From assembly GCA_949987705.1 (NCBI GenBank), contig OX465281.1:171444516-171508515 (forward strand): 64,000 nt of DNA. Direction: 5' to 3'. Shown here piece by piece: positions 33,191 to 44,398 of this stretch (within the stretch, counting starts at the first letter, position 1; each line of letters begins with the position of its first letter). Under the pieces are notes generated by a model. It was given only the letters and a program-made list of their open reading frames with translations. It was not told the origin of the DNA and did not search any database. A program made the position numbers and the translations under genes. The stretch comes from Thereva unica (Eukaryota; Arthropoda; Insecta; Diptera; Therevidae).

Positions 33191-34978
33191 GGGGGGGTGT
33201 TCCAAAATAACACCGTTAAGAAAATCGAACCCTAAACGTTTTTGGGGTCGCTGATCACGAAAATCGAGGTCCCGCGGTCCCAAAATTAGGGCGTCACCCC
33301 TAAAACTGCAAAAAAAAAACCCTTTTTAGGGGAGTTTTCGCGATTATTTCAATAATAATGAAAACTAATGCGATGAAGTGCACTTTTTTTAATATTTATT
33401 TGCGAAGGGGGTTGATTTATACTAAATTTAGGCGAGCTTAATGGTAAGGGGTATCCCTAAAGGGTTGAAAGTACCCCTAAATTGGCGAAAAATGGCAAAA
33501 ATTGTAAAAAAATTTTTTTTACAAGTTTTTGCTTCAAATTCGATTGTGGGCGTACTGTCAGGCAAAAATAAATTATTTTCCACACTTAGGGAATTAAAAC
33601 TACCCCTACTATATAGTTAATTGAAAACTAGGGGGGCGGGGTGTTCCAAAATAACACCGTTAAGGAAATCGAACCCTAAAGGTTTTTGGGGTGGCTGATC
33701 ACGAAAATCGAGGTCCCGCGGTCCTAAAATTAGGGCGTCACCCCTAAAAATGCAAAAACCCCCCTTTTTAGGGGGTTTTCGCGATTATTTCAGTAACAAT
33801 GAAAACTAATGCACTTTTTTAAATATTTATTTGCGAAGGGGGTTGATTTATACTAAATTAAGGCGTACTTACTATAATAAAAACAACTTTATATAAAAAA
33901 AATTGAAATTTTTTTTTGCTTTTTGTTTGAAATTTGGTTCAAAAGGTATTATCAGCAAAAAAATTAATGTTTTCAACTCTGAAGGGGGTAAAACTACCCC
34001 CACATTAAAATTGTAATTAGAAAAAATTGAAATTTATTGTTTTGCATTAAAATTTTATATTTGATAAAATATTATTAAAACAATTGGAAATTTTTTAACC
34101 CTCTTTCCTTCTGCCACCCGCCAGCCGCTGTCCGCCCTGGTCCGCCCGCGCCTCTTGCACCACACGCTTGCTGACGTCCCTCACCCACCCCGCAGTACGA
34201 ACACAATCGGATTTGAAGCAAAAACTTGAAAAAATTTTTTTTACAATTTTTGCCATTTTTCGCCACTTTAGGGGTACTTTCAACCCTTTAGGGGTACCCC
34301 TTACCATACAGCTCACCTAAATTTAGTATAAATCAACCCCCTTCGCAAATAAGTATTTAAAAAAGTGCATTAGTTTTCATTATTACCGAAATAATCGCGA
34401 AAACCCCCTAAAAGGGTTTTTTTTTGCATTTGTAGGGGTGTCGCCCTAATTTTAGGACCGCGGGACCTCGATTTTCGTGATCAGCGACCCCAAAACCCTT
34501 TGGGGTTCGATTTTGTTAACGGTGTTATTTTAGAACACCCCCGCCCCCTAATTTTCAATTAACTATATTGAAGGGGTAGTTTTAACCCCCTAAGGGTTGA
34601 AAATAATTTATATTTGCCTGACAGTACGCCCACAATTGAATTTGAAGCAAAAACTTGAAAATTTTTTTTTTACAATTTTTGCCTTTTTTCGCCAATTTAG
34701 GGGTACTTTCAACCCTTTAGGGGTACCCCTTACCATTAAGCTCGCCTAAATTTAGTATAAATCAACCCCCTTCGCAAATAAATATTAAAAAAGTGCATTT
34801 CATCGCATTAGTTTTCATTATTATTGAAATAATCGCGAAGACCCCCTAAAAAGGGGTGTTTTTTGCATTTTTAAGGGTGACGCCCTAATTTTGGGACCGC
34901 GGGACCACGATTTTCGTGATCAGCGACCCCAAAAACGTTTAGGGTTCGATTTTCTTAACGGTGTTATTTTGGAACACC
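33191..34978. repeat. Foldback element with double inverted arms
   Basis: TGTTCCAAAATAACACCGTTAA opens the left side and returns inverted at 34,950-34,978. A second copy of the same arm starts at about 33,650 and its inverse ends at about 34,540, so the order is arm, arm, loop, inverted arm, inverted arm, each about 430 bases or less. The loop (34,085-34,200) is GC-rich. Flanks AAAACGCG (33183-33190) and ATAACGCG (34979-34986) may be an 8-bp duplication with one mismatch. No gene; short frames here only reflect the repeats. Confidence 0.8.
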
Positions 34979-35270
34979 ATAACGCGCGTTCACTAGCGTG
35001 CACACGGGTATGGCAGGTATGGCGGCTGCCATACCAAACAAATCATCGGCGCCCCAACGCCTCCCAAAAATAAAAATTATTTAAAAAAAAAAAAAATTTT
35101 TTCTTCTTTATTTTAATTTTTTCAACAATTTGTTTTTTAATTTGATATTTTCAAGCGGAATTTTCAAGCAGTGCATTTTTGATACTAATAAAATGAGGCC
35201 AAGTTGATGTTCATATATGTACATATAAACGAATAAGGCTGGTCGTCCACTGGAAGCGTATTCGAGCGGC
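34979..35270. other. Unassigned spacer before the CsRn1-like element
   Basis: Contains a self-complementary patch (GGTATGGC with GCCATACC, 35,010-35,037) and GGCGCCCCAA. GGCGCCCCAA and GCCATACCAAA recur at 43,253-43,281, so the two places may be the ends of an older element into which the CsRn1-like copy and others were inserted. GGTCGTCCACT at 35,231 recurs at 41,618. No coding sequence. Confidence 0.3.
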
Positions 35271-35550
35271 TGTGGCGACCCAACCGGAAACGGCGAAATA
35301 CTAAACTAAAATTCGAAGATCACTATGGCACCACACAAAACACGAGAGAACAGAAGTTCCGGCAAGGCAGAAGATCGTGCGGTACACAGAAGGTACTACA
35401 ATCGAACAGCTATAAGATCGGTCCGGTCGCCACATTTTCCTCGAAAGCATTTAGAGAATAAAATAACAATAAACTTGTTACTATTGAACGTCCGTGTTTT
35501 CTATTTATCATCAATAGTTATTTTGTGATTATGGGATAAACCCCATAAAT
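35271..35550 (+). repeat. CsRn1-like 5' LTR
   Basis: 280 bp, by eye identical to the 3' LTR. It includes an AATAAA at about 35,457, a plausible polyadenylation signal. Identity of both LTRs points to a very recent insertion. Confidence 0.95.
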
Positions 35551-35568
35551 TGGTGAACCCGACGTCAG
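35551..35568 (+). promoter_or_regulatory. CsRn1-like primer-binding site, tRNA-Trp type
   Basis: TGGTGAACCCGACGTCAG directly follows the LTR. It matches the tRNA-Trp 3'-end complement at about 15 of 18 positions, as far as I know that tRNA. The same tRNA type primes the BEL element at 57,208. Confidence 0.65.
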
Positions 35569-37057
35569 TGAAAAAAACAAAATTTTCGACGAAAATTGTA
35601 ACAACGTGGTGATAAAAACAAAAATGAGTGACCAAAGGATCTTCAATTAATCAAACAGCTGAAAAACAATAGGCAAACCATCCAAAAAAAAAAAAACAAA
35701 TAAAAAATCAATCAACATCCAGAATTTACACATCAGAACAAACGGACAACACGTTTCAACAAAAAATTCCACACAAAAAAAAATCAACCAACATCCAGAA
35801 TTTAGACATCAGAACAAGGAAAGAACCAACCAAAAATTTAATTTTAATAATTAATAAAACATGTTCTAAAGTAATTTTTCTTTTAGGTTAAGTAAAAATT
35901 CATAATTATTATAAAACTTTTTCATCCTGCATGCAACATACTTGTATATCAAAAAACATCGTTGGAGTATATAAATTACCAGTTATGAGTTTCATCAAAA
36001 ATCATAAAATTATTTCAAACGCAGTGAGTAAAAACAAATTCTGTTTTCCATAATATAAAATATATCATATAAAATTTTGAAAGAAATTCAAAAAAATTCA
36101 ATGCCAATAATCGAACAATGCAGCTCGGTGTGAAGCAGTCTCATGCCGCCTACAAATTCAAAACAAAAGAATAAGTATTTTGTGTGCAAATTGAAATTTA
36201 CATCAAAGTAGTTTATTTTAATAGCAAAAGAAATTTTAGCGCATCATTTTTTTAATAAAAGTAAATCGTGTATTTTTCGTGGGCAATTTCATGAAGAATA
36301 GAAAATCCGTTTTCTAGTGAGGATATTGCGGCATAACACGCTTTTGTAACTTATAGAAGTTAAGTTTAAACACTAAAGTGGCATGTTTAAAATAAAAAGG
36401 AAAACAGACTTCCTTTGAATAATGTGCAGAATTAAAGAATACAAATATATATACACATGTACACATTCATTTGCTTTCTTGTTCCCTCACCTGTCAGAGA
36501 ACCACGAACATTCTCTTTAAAGTTTGGGTACAGCAAACGAAAAGAAGATTTTTTTTTATATTAGAAATGAAATCTTTATTATACATATACAGATATAGAA
36601 ACAGAAACATTTTTGTCAAAATTTAAGGTCAAGATTAGTTTGTTAGTTTAAATGATAATTTTTTCGGGATGTTGGATTGTATATTAAGGAATTTTGAACT
36701 CATTAGTGATAGCTCGAAGTTGTTTACCCATCTTTAACATTCATCTCAATTTAACATAAAATAATTTTTTTTTCGTGGTTAATTTTCGTCAAATACTTCA
36801 ATACATATCGAATTACAGAAGCACTCAAAGCTCAAACATTTTGTTTAAAAATTATATATATCGTTTATTATAAAACGAGTAAAGACTAGACAAAAAATTA
36901 CATCCTTCATAGTTGGTTTTATATTTGCCGCCCTTCCAAAGCAAAACTTGAATTTCTACGGCAGTGTTAAAATTTCAACACAAACTTTCCCACTACGAAA
37001 CAATTTCCATGTCAATCGCAATGGAGCAAAACATAGAGGACCCCCAAACGTCAAATA
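35569..37057. other. Long untranslated leader of the CsRn1-like element
   Basis: About 1.5 kb between primer site and gag without a supported gene. AT-rich, with many short A runs. It may hold packaging signals, but none is recognisable. Confidence 0.5.
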
Positions 37058-37912
37058 ATGACACAAAAGTCTGAAAATAACAACACGGAAAACGTATCAA
37101 ACACCATCATTGCAAGTTTAAAAATTCCACCGTTTTGGCATAACCGACCAGATTTATGGTTCATACAGGTGGAAACACAGTTTCGTGTTAAGGGCATAAC
37201 TGCCTCTAGCACAAAGTACGACCATCTCGTAGCGTCTCTGCCACCAGAAACCATGGAGGTAGTAGCAGACATTCTAGTGAATCCACCGATTATTAATAGA
37301 TATGAAAACCTGAAACGAACCTTACTAGACAGAAGTCAAGACTCAGAAGAGCGTAGACTAGATGCATTGTTACATAAAGTAGAATTAGGCAATTACAAAC
37401 CCTCCGAATTGTTCCGTCATATGGAAACTCTAGCGGGAAGCGGTAACAGCCTTATAAATACACAGCTATTACGCAAACTTTGGCTTAACAAACTACCAAT
37501 CCCAATGCAAACTTGCCTAATAGCAATAGAATCCTCTCAAACGCAAGAAGAATTATTCCGCGTAGCGGATCGAATATACGACTCAACGTCGACGGCCATG
37601 GTGTCCACGGTGCAACACACCAGACCAATGGGTATAGAAGGGTCACTTCAAAATCTCCATGACATGATCGATACTTTAGCAGATCGCATGAAACGCATCG
37701 AGTCAAGGCGATCTAGGTCACGTTCGAGAAACACTTCCAACTACCGCAATCATTCAAGGTCTACATCCAGAGGAAGCTCACAAGAAAACATATGCTGGTA
37801 TCACAAAAAATTTACGAACAAGGCACAAAAATGTAACCCCCCGTGTAAATACAACTCAAAGTTTGCGAAATGTCCAAAAAACTCCGTGCATGTCAATGCT
37901 TCAAAAAACTAA
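37058..37912 (+). CDS. CsRn1-like Gag
   Basis: 284 codons, intact. Capsid-like part at residues about 20-190 (FWHNRPDLWFIQVE, DRSQDSEERRLDALLHKVELGNYKPSELFRHM, LLRKLWLNKLP), a Ser/Arg-rich linker (about 210-240) and a C-terminal Cys-His motif CWYHKKFTNKAQKCNPPCKY (about 247-266) that replaces the usual CCHC knuckle and is diagnostic of CsRn1-type elements. It forms the virus-like particle. Its end overlaps pol by 43 bases in the -1 frame. The start ATG is in good context after AATA. Confidence 0.85.
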   Translation: MTQKSENNNTENVSNTIIASLKIPPFWHNRPDLWFIQVETQFRVKGITASSTKYDHLVASLPPETMEVVADILVNPPIINRYENLKRTLLDRSQDSEERRLDALLHKVELGNYKPSELFRHMETLAGSGNSLINTQLLRKLWLNKLPIPMQTCLIAIESSQTQEELFRVADRIYDSTSTAMVSTVQHTRPMGIEGSLQNLHDMIDTLADRMKRIESRRSRSRSRNTSNYRNHSRSTSRGSSQENICWYHKKFTNKAQKCNPPCKYNSKFAKCPKNSVHVNASKN

Positions 37913-40900
37913 GCTGTAACACTTCGACCGCGGCATCGAAGGTAGAAGGCAAATCACGCCGCTTGTTTGTGTTTGATAAAATAAATCAAAAACATTTTTT
38001 AATAGACACGGGCGCGGAAGTTTCAATCATACCCAAAGCAGCGGGAATCAAATCTACGAATAAAGCAGAAATTAACCTAATATCTGCAAATGGTACACCA
38101 ATACCCACTCATGGGATAAAAGAATTAGCAGTGGACCTAAACCTACGTCGAACTTACATCCACACATTTGTCATAGCAAACGTAGAACACCCAATACTCG
38201 GTGCAGATTTCCTATATATAAATAACCTGATAGTAAACTTGCGTCATCGAAAACTAGTAGACCAAACAACCACCCTGTCAATAGATGGCATATGTCGTAA
38301 AGTAAATTCGATATCACCCAAACTTTACCAGATACAGGGAATATTCGGCTCGATACTCAACAAATTCCCATCCCTCATGTCCCCTCCGAATTTCAAGGAA
38401 CAAGTACAACATAACGTAGTACATCGAATCATCACCGAAGGCCCTTTACCAGCAGCAAGGCCAAGACGTCTTAACACAGCCAAGCACAACACAGCAAAAT
38501 CTGAGTTTGAATTAATGGTAAAAATGGGAATTTGTCGTCCATCTGCGTCTCCTGTAGCTTCTCCCCTACACCTAGTGCCCAAGAAGGGCTCACTCGAATT
38601 ACGACCCTGTGGAGACTACAGACAATTGAATGCGGTGACAACTTTCGACAAATACCCATTACCAAACATTCAAGACTTTACCATAAACTTACATGGCTGT
38701 AACATCTTCTCAAAAATCGATTTGGTCCGAGCCTACCATCAGATTCCGGTAGCCTCGGATGATATTTTCAAAACAGCAGTAACAACGCCCTTTGGACTTT
38801 TTGAGTTTCTGCGCATGCCATTTGGAGTCAAGAATGGTGCGCAAACTTTCCAACGTTTCATAAACGAAGTCCTATCTGGTCTCCATTTCACCTTCACATA
38901 CGTGGACGACATACTCGTGGCAAGCAAGAATCCACAAGAACATATGGAACACCTACAATCATTGTTCAAAAGATTAGAGAAGTATAATCTGAGCATCAAT
39001 CCGTCCAAATGCGTATTCGGCGTCAGCGAACTAGACTTTTTATCACACAAAATCACAAAAAACGGCATAGCTCCTGCACAATCACGAATTGAAGCCATCA
39101 AAGACTTACCAAAACCCACAACCATAAAAGGACTACAACGTTTTTTGGGAATGGTAAACTTCTACCACCGTTTCTTACCGAACATTTCAAAAATATCTGG
39201 CCCCTTGTACGATTTGTTGAAAGCTCCAAACGACAAAACAAAAAAAACACGTAAAGAAATACAAGAATGGTCGGAGGAGCACCAACAAGCTTTTGATAAT
39301 ATAAAACTAGCACTGCAAAACCATACCTTATTAGTCCACCCAGTTCCGGACGCAAAAATTAGCCTAATGGTAGACGCGTCTAGCGATGCTGTTGGAGGAG
39401 TGCTACAACAAGACAATGCAGGGAAATGGGAGCCCCTCAGTTTTTTTTTCAAAACGACTAAAAGAAAACGAAAGAAAATATTCTACTTTCGATCGAGAAC
39501 TCCTAGCCGTATTTTTAGCCATAAAGCATTTCAGGCACATGGTGGAAGGCAAAGACTTTACTGTTTACACTGACCATAAACCACTCACAAATGCTCTAGT
39601 TTCAAAAACCGAGAAGTCTCCACGACAAACTAATCACTTAAACTATATCTCACAATTTACCCGAGACATACGGTACATCAAAGGGAACGAGAACATAGTC
39701 TCCGACGCATTATCCAGAGCTCACGTAGATCAAATCAGTAACACACAAACGTTAGACGCTACAACTTTGTCTCAAGAACAAAGAAAGGACCAGCAACTAA
39801 CGCAGATACTACGAGCGATGCGAGAAAACAAAATGAAAGAACACTCCTTCCGACTAAAAAACGTTTTCGATTCCGTGTCAAATGAAAACATTTGGTGCGA
39901 AGTAACAACCAATAAAAACAGACCATACGTCCCAGAGACCTTACGACGTTCCGTTTTTGAAAACTTCCACAACCTCTCACACCCAGGCATTCGCGCCACA
40001 AAAAAGCTAATAACCTCTAGGTACTTTTGGCCCAGTATGAACAAGGACCTCGTCACATGGACAAAATCTTGCGTTGCTTGTCAAAAGGCGAAGACGCATC
40101 GCCACACAGTCTCACCACTTGGAACATTCGACGTGCCCAGTGGGAGATTCGAACATATTCACATGGACCTAGTAGGCCCACTACCTCCTTCAGACAGATA
40201 TACATATCTTTTAACAATCAAGGACAGATTCAGTCACTGGCCCGAGGCAATCCCGATTAAGAACATAAATGCGGCGACAATCGTCAATGCTTTTACACGC
40301 CAATGGATAGCCATATACGGAGTGCCAAAGACCATAACTACGGATCAAGGGACACAATTCGAGTCTGCCATCTTCAAAGAACTCTCCTCAGTAATAGGAC
40401 ATCGAAGAATACGCACAACAACTTACCATCCACACTCCAATGGATCAGTTGAGCGTTTCCACAGACAGTTGAAGACAGCCATTCGTGCTTCACACGATCC
40501 TAAGGAATGGCACAAAAATTTACCGTGGATACTACTAGGCATCCGGTCAGCAGTAATAAGCGATCTCAACTTATCACCAGCACAACTTCTCTTTGGCCAA
40601 GCCTTACGTTTGCCCGGAGAATTAGTCGCCTCAGACAATCCTCGCGAATTACAACCAACAACCCAACTCGCAAAAGACATCAGGACCGCGATCCTAAACG
40701 TCCGACCACATAGTGAGAGAACAAGAAAGCAAAACAAGATATTCGTACCGCAACACTTACATAAGTGCTCACATGTATTTGTAAAAGACCCAATATACAA
40801 AGGAAGTTTAAACCCCCCTTATACAGGCCCTCACGAAGTAATAACTAGAAACGACAAAACTTTCAAAATTTTGATAAATGGAAAACAGGAATTGATAAAC

Positions 40901-40999
40901 ATTGATAGGTTAAAACCAGCACATATCCTAAACTTAGACTTATCTACACCAAGGATGAAAACTAGATCTAACAAACCTAAAGTAACCTTTGCTATTTGA
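37870..40999 (+). pseudogene. CsRn1-like Pol (protease, RT, RNase H, integrase) with one frame change
   Basis: Frame -1 relative to gag, so translation by -1 frameshifting is likely. Protease FLIDTGAEVSIIP at about 37,995; RT with CGDYRQLNAV, IDLVRAYHQIPV, LRMPFGVKNGAQ, TYVDDILVAS (about 38,900); RNase H with MVDASSDAVGG. The frame is lost in a run of nine T at 39,441-39,449 and resumes one base off with SKRLKENERKYSTFDRELLA. Integrase is complete: zinc region (HNLSHPG ... CVACQKAK), HMDLVGPLPP, TTDQGTQFES and NGSVERFHRQL, with a C-terminal chromatin/DNA-binding tail to 40,999. One homopolymer indel is the only defect and could be a sequencing error. Confidence 0.9.
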
Positions 41000-41263
41000 A
41001 TTGTAAAATAATTGAATACATACATATATACAGAAAGATTCAAAATTATGTCATAAACAAAATCGAAACATTATATTATGAATTAACAAAACAGTAGATA
41101 CCATTAATAATTAATAATAAGGAGCTTCGTTCCAAAACTTGAATTCAAAAATAAATATTTAACTAATCTTAAGAACTTTAAAAAACATATAAAATTGTAA
41201 TCATGCATGAACTAAAAAAAAAAAAAAAAAACTGTATAAACAAAATTATAAGAAATTTCCTTC

Positions 41264-41275
41264 GAGGGGGAATGA
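41264..41275 (+). promoter_or_regulatory. CsRn1-like polypurine tract
   Basis: GAGGGGGAATGA directly before the 3' LTR, as required for plus-strand DNA priming. Confidence 0.7.
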
Positions 41276-41555
41276 TGTGGCGACCCAACCGGAAACGGCG
41301 AAATACTAAACTAAAATTCGAAGATCACTATGGCACCACACAAAACACGAGAGAACAGAAGTTCCGGCAAGGCAGAAGATCGTGCGGTACACAGAAGGTA
41401 CTACAATCGAACAGCTATAAGATCGGTCCGGTCGCCACATTTTCCTCGAAAGCATTTAGAGAATAAAATAACAATAAACTTGTTACTATTGAACGTCCGT
41501 GTTTTCTATTTATCATCAATAGTTATTTTGTGATTATGGGATAAACCCCATAAAT
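41276..41555 (+). repeat. CsRn1-like 3' LTR
   Basis: Same 280 bases as 35271-35550, following the polypurine tract. The next bases (TGCGCTTCG) and the left flank (TTCGAGCGGC) do not show a clear duplication. Confidence 0.95.
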
Positions 41556-43282
41556 TGCGCTTCGACTTCATAGGCGGCTACAAGCGGCTCTGAGATGCGC
41601 GGCTACACGCTACAGGGGTCGTCCACTGCAAGCTTTTCATGCTGCTCAGTTTGAAGTGAATTTGACATAATAATTTTGTGATTTGAAAATGTAATATAGT
41701 CCAGTGCAATTAGTCGAAAAAAGGGCATGAAATTGCATTTCATGATGTACGAAATTTTTTTTTTTTTGAATTTGTTTGCGTACATCTGACAATGTTAATA
41801 CCAAGTTTGTGGGGTCGCAATGTGTTGGGAAAAGCCGCCATCTTGAAAAAGAGGTAGAGGTAGTTTATACCAAATAACCAGTTTCCATGCAATGATAGCT
41901 GAAAATGATCAGTGGCAAGGTGTTGGAGAATACAATTATCTATAAAATGAGCCCTCAACAAGGTCTGTAAGTTGATTTGGCTCAAAGTTATGGCCGCTCA
42001 AAGTTCAACCTTGATCATGTGGTTGGGGCTGAATACAGTTTTTTGTGGTTAACTCGTAAGATATTTATTTGTTTGTGTGGGTTAATGCCGATTACCAAAC
42101 TTAAAGTGCTAGTAATTACCTTTAGAATAAACCCTTAGTCATCGTTCGCGCTTGTATAGTTGTTGTATAATAATAATTATTATCACATACATATATTTTT
42201 AATGTTTTAATTATTAACCCCAGTATAGGAAGTTATTGTAATCGGTCCGAAAATCGAAATTGAAAATTTCGACGTATTTTCATCTTTCAAGGTCCCAGGA
42301 GGATTTTAAGCAAAAAATTGGGAGGAAGTATGTGTGTGTGCGTACGTATGTGGTCATTTTTTCCTGCACGATATCGCGCGAACCAAAAAAGATATCGACT
42401 TCGTCGAGGTGTCGTTCGAAGCGTATTAACCGAAATATGATCTGAAAAGATTTTCATAAAATTGGGTCGAGCCGTTTCTCTGTCGGGCCTTTTTTGTTTA
42501 AATAGAAAAACTTCGGCTAATTGTCAGAAAGACCTTAAATTGACAAGTTTTGCTAATATCTAATAAACTCGATGGAATGAGACCCGTTCTAAACGAAGTG
42601 ATCTTTTTTGGGTTCTGCACAGCCATAGCCTTCGAACAAAACATCACTTGCCAAAATCCGACAACCTTTCAAAATTGTGCAAAAATTTCGTTGCCCTTTA
42701 CGAAATTAGCACTTTTTGACGGGGAATTGTTTTCTACGCGAGATACAGTTTCAGGAAATTGCGGTTTATACCGGGATTTCCGTAGTTACCGCAAAATTTG
42801 TTCTTTTTGGCCAAGTCAGACAAGTACCTAACAGTTACAGTTTTGCTAATATCTCCGAAAAGCTTTGGAATTTCCAAATGAAGTCATTCGCTTCTCAGTT
42901 TGTCAACGGCGCTTCAGCCCGCTCAATACGCATTTGAACAATCGCTTTAGTGCAGCGAACGAAATACGGAGGACATGTTTGTTTGTTAACTTTCAGGAAA
43001 AAGAAATTCTCTAGAAAAATCTTGTGGATTTACCACTATTATAGTTATTTGAACTAGCTTCTCTCGGGATTGCTTTGTCATCAGTTCTGATACTAGCCAA
43101 TTTTCCACTAGTGCTAAACGTATAACTATTTTGTAAGAAGTCAGTTTATTCCATTTTCGTTCATCGTACTGGGAAGTTAATCGTGTGGACCGAAGGGGTC
43201 AAACCCACATCCCAACTAGTTATTATTATTGTTATCGTTATTATTTAATATGGCGCCCCAAAAAATTCTGCCATACCAAAGG
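41556..43282. other. Unassigned repeat DNA, possible Helitron 3' end at 43,225
   Basis: No gene. The block 42,240-42,560 resembles non-coding TE sequence. Near 43,183-43,222 a possible hairpin (TGTGG ... CCACA) is followed by CCCAACTAG|T, which recalls the CTAG end of the Helitron at 11,029. No matching 5' end was identified, so this is only suggestive. Confidence 0.3.
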
Positions 43283-43720
43283 CAGGGCCGGACTATCGCC
43301 TACGCCAACAACGCCATGGCGTAGGGCAGCACATTACTAGGGGCGGCAATAATGTGATTTTTTTTTTTTTTAATATTTTGGAATGAAATTTTTTTTTTAT
43401 TTAATTTTTTTTAATACATACTATTCTACGGTTTTTAAATTAGTACTTTTCGAGCTTTTTTCTAAGCAAAATCGTCAATTAACAATTCGACATCTAGAGA
43501 TCGATTAAGCTCAGGTTCAATGCACAATATTGCAAATGAATTAAGTCTTTCGTCACGTAAATAATTTGTTGTTATTCTCTTTAACACTGAGAAAGATCTT
43601 TCACCACTACAATTTGAAACCATTAAACCCAGAAACATGGAAAGTGCTATATGAATATGCGGATAAATTTCTAAAAAGTTATTGTGTTAAAAGTATATGC
43701 AACTTGCGATTGGCGTGGGG
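43283..43720 (-). mobile_element. hAT transposon remnant, 3' end
   Basis: CAGGGCCGGACTATCGCC at 43,283 is a typical hAT terminus, followed inward by the 3' end of a minus-strand hAT transposase (43,462-43,626). GGGGCGGCAA occurs near both ends (43,334 and 43,716), perhaps a subterminal repeat. Most of the element is missing. Confidence 0.55.
43462..43626 (-). pseudogene. hAT transposase C-terminal dimerisation domain
   Basis: A 54-codon minus-strand frame with SNCSGERSFSVLKRITTNYL and RDERLNSFAILCIEPEL, ending at a TAG (43,462-43,464). This is the hATC dimerisation motif found in ZMYM/52K-repressor-type hAT transposases. It has no start codon and no upstream catalytic domain. A similar block occurs in the hAT element at 47,213. 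Confidence 0.75.
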
Positions 43721-43734
43721 GCGGCAAGTTTTAA

Positions 43735-44150
43735 AATTTTGACCACAAATCCGTCATTTGGAACCCCTAAAACCCCCCCATACTGAATTTCAGTACAATC
43801 GGAACACATTTGCCAAAACTCGTCCGCCATTTTGAATTTTAAAATTTTGACCACAAATCCGTCATTTGGAACCCCTAAATTCCCCCCATACTGAATTTCA
43901 GTACAATCGGAACACATTTATCAAAACCTCCTCCACCATTTTCAATTTTAAAATTTTGACCACAAATCCGTTATTTAGAACCCTTAAAACCCCCCCATAC
44001 TGGATTTCAGTACAATCGGAAGACATTTGCCAAAACTTGTCCGCCATTTTGAATTTTACAATTTCGACCACAAATCCGTCATTTGGAACCCTTAAAACCA
44101 CCCCATACTGAATTTCAGTACAATCGGAACAAATTGCCAAAATTACTCCG
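43735..44150. repeat. 108-bp tandem repeat, about 4 copies
   Basis: GACCACAAATCCGTCATTTGG starts at 43,741, 43,849, 43,958 and 44,066, so the period is 108-109. Units differ at a few percent of positions. Each contains CCATACTGAATTTCAGTACAA, a short palindrome. Confidence 0.95.
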
Positions 44151-44199
44151 CAATTTACTAAAAAAAACTGGAAAAAATTTCAGGGAGACAATAAGCTCA

Positions 44200-44398
44200 T
44201 ATTAATCACTAAAGAGTTAATCATTCAATCATGATTAGATTTCATAATCGATAATCATTCTGATGATTAGATTTTCCCCAAGATTACTCGATGTAATCTT
44301 GATTAGTGATTGATTTAATCATGATTGATTCACTCATGATTGGTTTTAGCCATGATTATTAGTCTGATTGAAAAATTAGTCGAATGTGCCCAACACTG
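44200..44398. mobile_element. hAT-like terminus with AATCATGATT subterminal repeats
   Basis: Read from the right, the end is CAGTGTTGGGCACATTCGAC, a common hAT terminal form, lying directly in the BEL RT sequence at 44,398. The next 190 bases hold at least five copies of AATCATGATT-like motifs in both orientations, as expected of transposase-binding subterminal repeats. The opposite end was not found. Confidence 0.55.

Larger units (their letters stand above)
35271..41555 (+). mobile_element. CsRn1-like Ty3/gypsy retrotransposon, almost intact
   Basis: LTRs of 280 bp at 35271-35550 and 41276-41555, start TGTGGCGACCC, with no difference I can see between them. Primer site at 35551, gag at 37058-37912, pol at 37870-40999 and a polypurine tract at 41264-41275. 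The gag Cys-His motif is C-Y-H-C-C type (CWYHKKFTNKAQKCNPPC) and the primer is tRNA-Trp type, both marks of the CsRn1 clade. The only clear defect is a frame change in a T run in pol. A target duplication was not clear at the flanks. Confidence 0.85.

Noticed and set aside
32870..33283. Minus-strand frame joining a GPRDLDFRDQ peptide to BEL RT
   Set aside because: The N-terminal part is read through the foldback arm and is not protein-coding; only the part after about 33,182 is BEL RT.
34075..34316. Gly/Arg-rich minus-strand frames
   Set aside because: Lie in the GC-rich loop and arm of the foldback; low complexity and no motif.
35325..35528. 67-codon frame inside the LTR, repeated at 41330-41533
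   Set aside because: Same frame in both copies simply because the LTRs are identical; no known protein.
35231..41630. GTCGTCCACTG-type sequence at 35,231 and 41,618 as ends of one MITE
   Set aside because: Both copies are in the same orientation and no inverted partner was found, so an element cannot be defined.
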